DNA from: an uncultured Eubacteriales bacterium
Lineage (GTDB): Bacteria > Bacillota > Clostridia > Oscillospirales > CAG-272
Assembly: GCA_900547725.1 (NCBI GenBank)
Contig: URHR01000064.1
Coordinates: 1-10,597 of the forward strand
Length of the DNA: 10,597 bases
Direction of reading: 5' to 3'
A model generated the notes under the pieces. It did no database searches. It saw only the letters and a list, made by a program, of their open reading frames with translations, and was not told the DNA's origin. How positions within the stretch are numbered: the stretch's first letter is position 1; each line of letters opens with the position of its first letter. Both the position numbers and the translations under genes were made by a program. Positions 6,587-10,597 of the stretch are shown here, piece by piece.

Positions 6587-7186
6587 ATGAACCGTCAGGC
6601 TGACCGATTGCTCGGACAGGCGCGCAAAAACCGCGAAATCAGTACCCGTCGCAATGCTTTTTTCGATATTTTCCGCGCAGTCAGCGGAACTGCGACCGTC
6701 CGCTTATGGATGGAGATTCTTTCCTACCTCCGCAGATTCCGGATGCTCCGAATGATTCTGCAGATCATCGGTTGGGTTGTCACACTTCTGCGGGCGGGGA
6801 CTCTGATTGTCCTGACCACAATCGTCTTTTTCGTCCTGCTCCCCTTGCTTGCGGTTCTGCTTGTTATTGTTCCGTTGATCGCCCTGCTCGACCGCCGCAA
6901 AAGCATACGGCGGCTGTCGGAAGCACTCTCCGACAGCTGCGAGGTCGTGTTTTTCTTCACGGACGGTCCTGTAACCGCGCAAAGCGCCGCCGATCTGGCA
7001 AGAGACGGGAGGACGGTTCTGCTGGTCTCCCCGCATTGGATATCGGGGCGCGCAACCAACGGCTCATCAGCCCGCTTTTACGTCAATCTGCGCCGTGAAT
7101 CCGAACGCGTCTTTCTGATCCGCCGCTATTTCTACTTCTGCGTGCGAAGAACGGTCGGAGACCGCGCGGTTACCCTGATTTATTGA
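6587..7186 (+). CDS. Hypothetical membrane protein
   Basis: Predicted 199-aa protein of unrecognised family. A basic N-terminal part (1-55, rich in Arg/Lys) leads into a long hydrophobic stretch at about 56-101, enough for two closely spaced membrane helices broken at Arg69/Ala70. A basic stop-transfer LDRRKSIRR follows. The C-terminal 80 residues are soluble-looking with alternating strands (EVVFFFTDG, RTVLLVSP, ERVFLI), perhaps a small alpha/beta domain. There is no signal peptidase site. The start is fixed by GGGAGG 7 nt before the ATG. The gene is divergent from the SipW-signal gene, with 366 bp between the starts. Its 3' end overlaps the lipoprotein gene's 3' end by 7 bp, so no terminator separates them. 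Its own promoter is unclear; TTGTCA at 6501-6506 with TTTACA 17 bp on is only a weak candidate. I assign no function. Confidence 0.75.
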   Translation: MNRQADRLLGQARKNREISTRRNAFFDIFRAVSGTATVRLWMEILSYLRRFRMLRMILQIIGWVVTLLRAGTLIVLTTIVFFVLLPLLAVLLVIVPLIALLDRRKSIRRLSEALSDSCEVVFFFTDGPVTAQSAADLARDGRTVLLVSPHWISGRATNGSSARFYVNLRRESERVFLIRRYFYFCVRRTVGDRAVTLIY

Positions 7187-7827
7187 GTCGATGTCGGAAT
7201 CCCGTAGCTTGCCGCATATTTCGCCGCATAAGATCCCGACGGGCAGATGAAACGCAGAGCCGACGAACAACGTTCAAACGCGCCGTAACCGATACTCTCC
7301 ACGCTCGCGGGAAGCGTGACCGATGTAAGGCGGTAGCATCCCGAAAATGCGAACCACCCCACCGCGCGCACACCGTCCGGAATCGTTACGTTTTCCGGTT
7401 CACAGTCGCGGAACGCGCCGTCCGCTATCGCCGTTACAGGCTTTCCTTCAATTGCCTGCGGAATGACCAAAGTCCCGCCTTTCCCGTTCCATCCCGTCAA
7501 TGTCAAGCCCTGCCCGTTCTCCTCGTATGTAAATGTCGACCCGTCCGACGCGGTTGGTGCGTCGGATGCGGACAGCGCGCGCTCCAATTCGCGGATGCGC
7601 GCTTCGTATGCCCCGTTCTTCAACGCCTGCTCTTCCCGCAGAGCCTCCAACTGACGTTCCAACGCTGCAATGCGTTCCGTTTCGGTTGCCGTCTCCCCGC
7701 TTGTCCCGCCGCTTTCCGCATCTCCGCCGAGAGATCGTTTTTCGGTCATACATCCGCCAGAGAGCGGGACGGTCAGCAAAGCGACGGCAAGCAGAAACGC
7801 ACAAACGGACTTGTTTTTCCTCTTCAT
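7180..7827 (-). CDS. BspA-type leucine-rich-repeat lipoprotein
   Basis: Predicted 215-aa surface lipoprotein. The N-terminus is a signal peptide (MKRKNK, then a hydrophobic core) ending in LSGGC with Cys26. The -3 residue is Ser rather than Leu, so the lipobox is relaxed. A low-complexity Gly/Ser/Thr spacer (34-50) is followed by a heptad-like coiled coil, roughly residues 50-88 (ERIAALERQLEALREEQ and on). Residues 118-210 carry about three BspA/LRR_5 repeats, with IPxxIxGKPVTAIADGAFRDC, VTIPDGVRAVGWFAFSGC and VTLPASVESIGYGAFERC as repeat cores. Such proteins are common on gut Firmicutes and may bind host or matrix ligands; the partner here is unknown. The repeat domain is short for the family. 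The start is set by GGAAGGGAG upstream of the ATG. The 3' end overlaps the converging membrane-protein gene. Confidence 0.85.
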   Translation of the reverse strand: MKRKNKSVCAFLLAVALLTVPLSGGCMTEKRSLGGDAESGGTSGETATETERIAALERQLEALREEQALKNGAYEARIRELERALSASDAPTASDGSTFTYEENGQGLTLTGWNGKGGTLVIPQAIEGKPVTAIADGAFRDCEPENVTIPDGVRAVGWFAFSGCYRLTSVTLPASVESIGYGAFERCSSALRFICPSGSYAAKYAASYGIPTSTQ

Positions 7828-7851
7828 TTTCTATCACTCCCTTCCGCTTTT

Positions 7852-7881
7852 ATCCTACCACAAACGGTGGGTCGAAAGCAA
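7852..7881 (-). promoter_or_regulatory. Probable promoter of the LRR lipoprotein gene
   Basis: On the minus strand, TTGCTT (7881-7876), an 18-bp spacer and TAGGAT (7857-7852), with TG one base before the -10 (extended -10). It is 24 bp upstream of the ATG at 7827. The boxes are only fair matches. Confidence 0.45.
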
Positions 7882-7939
7882 GCGAAATCCGTCTGTCGGA
7901 TAAATTTTTTACGGAAGCGAAATAATTGCGCGATCACTC

Positions 7940-7968
7940 TTGACAAAAAAGCGAAAATGCGGTATAAT
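7940..7968 (+). promoter_or_regulatory. Perfect sigma-A promoter of the tRNA gene
   Basis: TTGACA (7940-7945), a 17-bp spacer and TATAAT (7963-7968) match the consensus at all twelve bases. Transcription should start about 7975, some 13 nt before the mature tRNA. It sits back-to-back with the lipoprotein gene promoter. Confidence 0.9.
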
Positions 7969-7987
7969 ATTCATGTTGTCCCGTTGC

Positions 7988-8064
7988 GGACCATTAGCTC
8001 AGTTGGTCAGAGCCACCGGCTCATAACCGGAAGGTCCAAGGTTCAAGCCCTTGATGGTCCACCA
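7988..8064 (+). tRNA. tRNA with CAT anticodon (Met elongator or Ile2), CCA encoded
   Basis: A full cloverleaf can be drawn: acceptor GGACCAT/ATGGTCC, D-stem GCTC/GAGC, anticodon loop CTCATAA, variable loop AGGTC, and T-arm CAAGG-TTCAAGC-CCTTG. The discriminator is A at 8061 and CCA is encoded at 8062-8064. G1-C72 pairs, so it is not an initiator tRNA. Elongator Met and lysidine-modified Ile2 share this anticodon. The C4-G69 and C5-G68 pairs resemble those used by TilS on E. coli Ile2, but that is not decisive in Clostridia. The outermost anticodon-stem pair (27-43) is A-A, a mismatch. Confidence 0.95.
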
Positions 8065-8098
8065 AAAAATCCCGAACGCTTTGCGCCCGGGATTTTTT
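8064..8098 (+). terminator. Intrinsic terminator after the tRNA
   Basis: AAAAAATCCCG (8064-8074) pairs with CGGGATTTTTT (8088-8098), and an inner CGC-TTT-GCG helix sits within the loop. It starts at the CCA end of the tRNA and finishes in TTTTTT, so it ends a one-gene transcript. Confidence 0.9.
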
Positions 8099-8184
8099 AC
8101 TTCTTACTTCTTCACTCTTTTCTTTTCTGTTTCCCCCCGGATGCAGGTTCGGATTGATTGTGCACGGAAGTAAAATTGATGGCA

Positions 8185-8224
8185 ATAGTCCCTGTCGGAG
8201 ATGAAATTTTCCGACAGGGACTAT
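8185..8224 (-). terminator. Hairpin downstream of the activase gene, possible terminator
   Basis: A 15-bp perfect stem (8185-8199 with 8210-8224) and a 10-nt loop starts 5 nt past the activase stop at 8229. On the minus strand it is followed by ATTGCCATCAATTTT, which is not a real T-tract. It could be a weak terminator or a 3'-end stabiliser for the activase mRNA. Confidence 0.55.
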
Positions 8225-8228
8225 CTGA

Positions 8229-9002
8229 TTATGCTTTTGGCAATGAATACCGATACTCCCGCCCAACGCTCGCATATTTGGCGGGCGCAAGCGTATTATA
8301 CGGCAACTGCTCCCATGCATCGTCTCCGACAAATGCGCGGATGGCGGTAAGGTTCTCCTCGGTGTCAGTGATCCCCGGAATCAGCGGCGTGCGGAAGGTA
8401 TGCGGCTTGCCGCTCGCTTTGAGGTACGCCGCATTTTGCAGGATTCTGTCGTTACTGACCCCCGTGTAGATCTTGTGCATCTCGCAATCCATCAGCTTGA
8501 GATCCATATAAACGAAATCGCAACGGTCAATCACGGCTCGGAATGCGTCCTCATCCGCATATCCGGAAGTTTCAATGGCGGTATTTACCCGACCGTGCAG
8601 GCAACTCAGAAGTTCTGCTGCAAACTGCCATTGCAAAAGCGGTTCTCCGCCCGACAGCGTGACCCCGCCTCCCGTTTCGCGGTAGATGTCGGTCTGCCTG
8701 AGCAATTTTTCGGCGAGCGCTCCGCTCTCCCACTCCACACCCGCAACGCTGACGAGGTTCTTCGGGCAGATATGCAGGCATCGTCCCAGTCCTTGGCAAT
8801 CCGAATGGTTGCAGGGGCGCTGACAAAGCCCGCAGTGCAGGCATCCTTTTTGTTTGAGGTAGAGTTCCCGTTTCGGTGACAGTCCCTCCGGATTATGGCA
8901 CCAGACGCACCGCAGGGGGCATCCTTTGAAAAAGACGGTGGTTCGGATGCCTCCCCCGTCGTTGAGCGCAAACTCTTTGATATCAAAAATCAATCCATAC
9001 AT
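8229..9002 (-). CDS. Glycyl-radical enzyme activating protein (radical SAM)
   Basis: Predicted 257-aa cytoplasmic activase of the pyruvate formate-lyase-activase family. It uses S-adenosylmethionine and a 4Fe-4S cluster to place a radical on a glycine of its partner. The radical-SAM motif C-x3-C-x2-C is at Cys28, Cys32 and Cys35, with DGGGIRTTVFFKGCPLRC around it. TLSGGEP (115-121) is the SAM-binding GGE motif. Between them is a ferredoxin-like insert with Cys54, 57, 60, 64, then Cys69, 75, 79. The first four match CxxCxxCxxxC, while the second set is spaced unusually. The C-terminus is a little short for the family. I chose the ATG at 9002, which has only a weak AAGG site upstream; a GTG at 9032 adds ten unlikely residues inside a hairpin. 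It follows the glycyl radical enzyme gene on the same strand, the usual order, though 261 bp lies between them. Confidence 0.93.
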   Translation of the reverse strand: MYGLIFDIKEFALNDGGGIRTTVFFKGCPLRCVWCHNPEGLSPKRELYLKQKGCLHCGLCQRPCNHSDCQGLGRCLHICPKNLVSVAGVEWESGALAEKLLRQTDIYRETGGGVTLSGGEPLLQWQFAAELLSCLHGRVNTAIETSGYADEDAFRAVIDRCDFVYMDLKLMDCEMHKIYTGVSNDRILQNAAYLKASGKPHTFRTPLIPGITDTEENLTAIRAFVGDDAWEQLPYNTLAPAKYASVGREYRYSLPKA

Positions 9003-9263
9003 ACTAAAACCTTGGGCTTTGCCCAAACCCACTTAGAACCTTCTTGAAAGAAGGTTCTAAGAACTCCAAGAACTTTCACTAAGAAGGGAAATTACATAAT
9101 CCCTTTTGGTTCAGCGTACCATGTTCGCACAATAAAGATATGCGTTGAAAGTTTTTGAGGGAGTCCAGAGGGATGCCGGTTGCTTGCAACCGGCAGTAGC
9201 GAAGCGTTACTTTTCTCTCAAAAAGTTCCCTCTGGCGCATCCCCCGCGTCCCCTCGCATCCCC
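9003..9263. repeat. Hairpin-rich intergenic repeat between glycyl radical enzyme and activase
   Basis: No gene is visible. Inverted repeats: 9012-9026 (TTGGGC-TTT-GCCCAA); 9033-9060 (13-bp arms TTAGAACCTTCTT/AAGAAGGTTCTAA); 9084-9105 (6 bp); and an outer pair CCAGAGGGA (9165-9173) with TCCCTCTGG (9227-9235). The outer pair encloses a 10-bp stem (9174-9195) and the 15-nt core 9196-9210. The core and stem match 7-44 on the opposite strand. The last stretch, 9236-9263, holds three near-identical 9-10 bp units (minus strand GGGGATGCG, GGGGACGCG, GGGGATGCG). It probably lies inside a co-transcribed unit, so it may affect mRNA processing or the ratio of the two proteins. Confidence 0.75.
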
Positions 9264-10597
9264 TTATACCTCGTACTCCTGCCGCGCAATCACATGGTCC
9301 TGGAACTCCTTGTCGAGCTCTACGAAGTAAGCAGACCAGCCCCAGATGCGCACAACTAAATGTTGGTGCGCTTCGGGGTGAATCTGCGCGTCCTTCATCG
9401 CGTCGAGGTTCACCGCGTTCAGCTGCAGTTGGTGACCGCCGCGGTCGATGAAATGCTTGACCAGCATCGCAACCTTGCGGCAGTTTTCCTCCTTGGAAAA
9501 GATGCCCGCCGCGAATTCAAGCGTTAAGGGTCCCCCATTGATTGTCCGCTCGATGTGCTGTTTCGTGAACGACTGAATGTCGGTCAGCGGTCCGGGCACC
9601 TGCGTGAAGAGGTTCGGCGAGAAGTTCGTGCCGAACGGCTCCCCTGCGTGCCGACCGTCCGCCGTTGCGCCGAGGTCGCGGGAATACCACAGATAGTACA
9701 TCGCCGTTCCCGTTCCCGCACGCCAAATGCCGCCGAGACAGTTTTTTTTTCCCTCCAAAGCATCCGCAAAGGCATCGAGAATCAGCGTGCCGAGACGGTC
9801 CGCGCGGTCATCGTCACAGCCCATCTTCGGGGCTTCGTAGCGGAGCAGATGCAGCAGTTCGGGGTCGTCCGCATAGTCGGTGTCAAGCGCGTGCAGGAGA
9901 CGGTCGGGCGTGACGGTCTGCTTGTCATAGACATACTCCTTGACCGCCGCCAGAGCGTCCGCCGCAGAAGCAATGCCGCAGCCGTGCAGACCGAAATTGT
10001 TGTATTTCTTTCCGTCCCGCAAGAGGTCGAGGAACGGAGACGGAACAAACCACACGTCGTGAATGCTTTCCGTGATGCGGTCGCATTCCGCCTTGATTGC
10101 CGCCTTGACATCCGCAAGCAAGGTATCCCAATCCTTTCCCGCAGGCAGGTCACGGCGCAGAACCTCGTCCACCAACTTCGGGAAGTTCACCGCACCAATG
10201 TTGGCAATGTCGTTCCCCACGTTCGGGATGATGAACTCCCAACACGCGGCAACCACATAGTTGACCGCATCCTTGTAATCGTAACCTAACTTTTGCAGTC
10301 CCTCAATCACCACATCGTCGTTGGAATACTGCGGGAAACCAAGACCGACCTTTGTCAGTTCCGTTCCCTTTTCGTATATCTCAAGCGGCGTTGCCTTGCT
10401 CACGCGCAGATTGATTTTCGGGTCAATCAGCTTGAGGTCGCGGCTTGCGAGCAGGCAGAGTTCCGAGAGTTCGTTGAAGCCCTCGCTCCCGTCCTCCCGT
10501 CTTCCGCCGAGTACCATGCTCTGCCCGTTGTCGCCCTGCTGAACGCCGACATAGAGGTCGCTGTCCTTGTTGAACGACAGGAAGAAATCCTCCAGGA
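9264..10597 (-). CDS. Glycyl radical enzyme of the pyruvate formate-lyase superfamily (partial, N-terminus beyond window)
   Basis: The C-terminal 440-odd residues of a glycyl radical enzyme; the frame is open to the window edge, with the recognisable segment NKDSDLYVGVQQGDNGQS just inside it. The glycyl radical motif VRIWGWSAYF places the radical glycine (codon 9341-9339) 24 residues before the end, the usual distance. The active-site cysteine loop reads VVAACWEF (Cys codon 10244-10242). It is a single Cys followed at +2 by Glu. Pyruvate formate-lyase has adjacent Cys-Cys, whereas dehydratase and other non-PFL members have Cys-x-Glu. So this is probably not a true PFL, and the substrate cannot be named from what is visible. 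The Tyr usual after the radical glycine is Trp. Activation would be by the radical-SAM protein encoded downstream. The enzyme needs anaerobic conditions. Confidence 0.93.
   Translation of the reverse strand, partial: LEDFFLSFNKDSDLYVGVQQGDNGQSMVLGGRREDGSEGFNELSELCLLASRDLKLIDPKINLRVSKATPLEIYEKGTELTKVGLGFPQYSNDDVVIEGLQKLGYDYKDAVNYVVAACWEFIIPNVGNDIANIGAVNFPKLVDEVLRRDLPAGKDWDTLLADVKAAIKAECDRITESIHDVWFVPSPFLDLLRDGKKYNNFGLHGCGIASAADALAAVKEYVYDKQTVTPDRLLHALDTDYADDPELLHLLRYEAPKMGCDDDRADRLGTLILDAFADALEGKKNCLGGIWRAGTGTAMYYLWYSRDLGATADGRHAGEPFGTNFSPNLFTQVPGPLTDIQSFTKQHIERTINGGPLTLEFAAGIFSKEENCRKVAMLVKHFIDRGGHQLQLNAVNLDAMKDAQIHPEAHQHLVVRIWGWSAYFVELDKEFQDHVIARQEYEV

Noticed and set aside
6587..7186. TATAAT-like site at about 6445 as promoter of the plus-strand membrane protein gene
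   Set aside because: No acceptable -35 lies 16-18 bp upstream; the nearest TTGTCA is about 23 bp away.
7988..8064. tRNA as an integration site for a mobile element
   Set aside because: No integrase gene or repeated tRNA 3' end is seen in the window.
7183..8157. Plus-strand frame of 324 codons covering the lipoprotein gene and the tRNA
   Set aside because: It runs through a tRNA gene and its terminator and is antisense to a clear lipoprotein. No family features.
8158..8469. Plus-strand frame of 103 codons after the tRNA
   Set aside because: Most of it is antisense to the activase C-terminus and it reads through a 15-bp hairpin. There is no ribosome binding site.

Overview
The window looks like a chromosomal piece of an anaerobic Gram-positive Clostridia-type bacterium, probably Oscillospiraceae/Ruminococcaceae-like. 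The signs are strong AGGAGG-type ribosome binding sites, near-consensus sigma-A promoters (TTGACA-17-TATAAT), a SipW-type exported protein, a BspA-type leucine-rich-repeat lipoprotein, and an oxygen-sensitive glycyl radical enzyme with its activase. The genus assignment is inference from gene content. I see no phage, IS or CRISPR genes.

Layout. Bases 1-181 hold no gene but five hairpins packed side by side. Then come three minus-strand genes, read right to left: an M18 aminopeptidase (4249-2924) with its own promoter, a DUF1846/UPF0371 protein (2815-1322), and a DUF2974 alpha/beta-hydrolase-like protein (1300-182). The last two are 21 bp apart. Next on the minus strand is a large exported SipW-signal protein (6220-4433) closed by a clear intrinsic terminator at 4387-4416. 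About 365 bp separate it from a divergent plus-strand membrane protein (6587-7186). That membrane-protein gene overlaps tail-to-tail by 7 bp with a minus-strand LRR lipoprotein gene (7827-7180). A CAT-anticodon tRNA follows on the plus strand, with a perfect promoter and a terminator. The right end is a minus-strand glycyl radical enzyme (cut by the window edge, ending at 9264) followed by its radical-SAM activase (9002-8229). The 261 bp between these two is full of hairpin repeats.

Most interesting items. (1) The 5' leader of the SipW-signal gene has a perfect promoter, then a good ribosome binding site, then an ORF of 25 codons (6403-6326). The ORF's stop codon lies inside the 5' arm of a perfect 21-bp stem with a U-tract. 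This is the layout of a translation-coupled transcription attenuator, and I know of no description of one for such a gene. (2) A two-hairpin repeat module occurs at both ends of the window. It has an identical 15-nt core, and its second hairpin differs between copies by two compensatory base-pair changes, which suggests the folded structure is conserved. In the right-hand copy the module sits inside the loop of another inverted repeat, between the glycyl radical enzyme and its activase. (3) The glycyl radical enzyme has a Cys-Trp-Glu active-site motif rather than the Cys-Cys of pyruvate formate-lyase, so its substrate is open.
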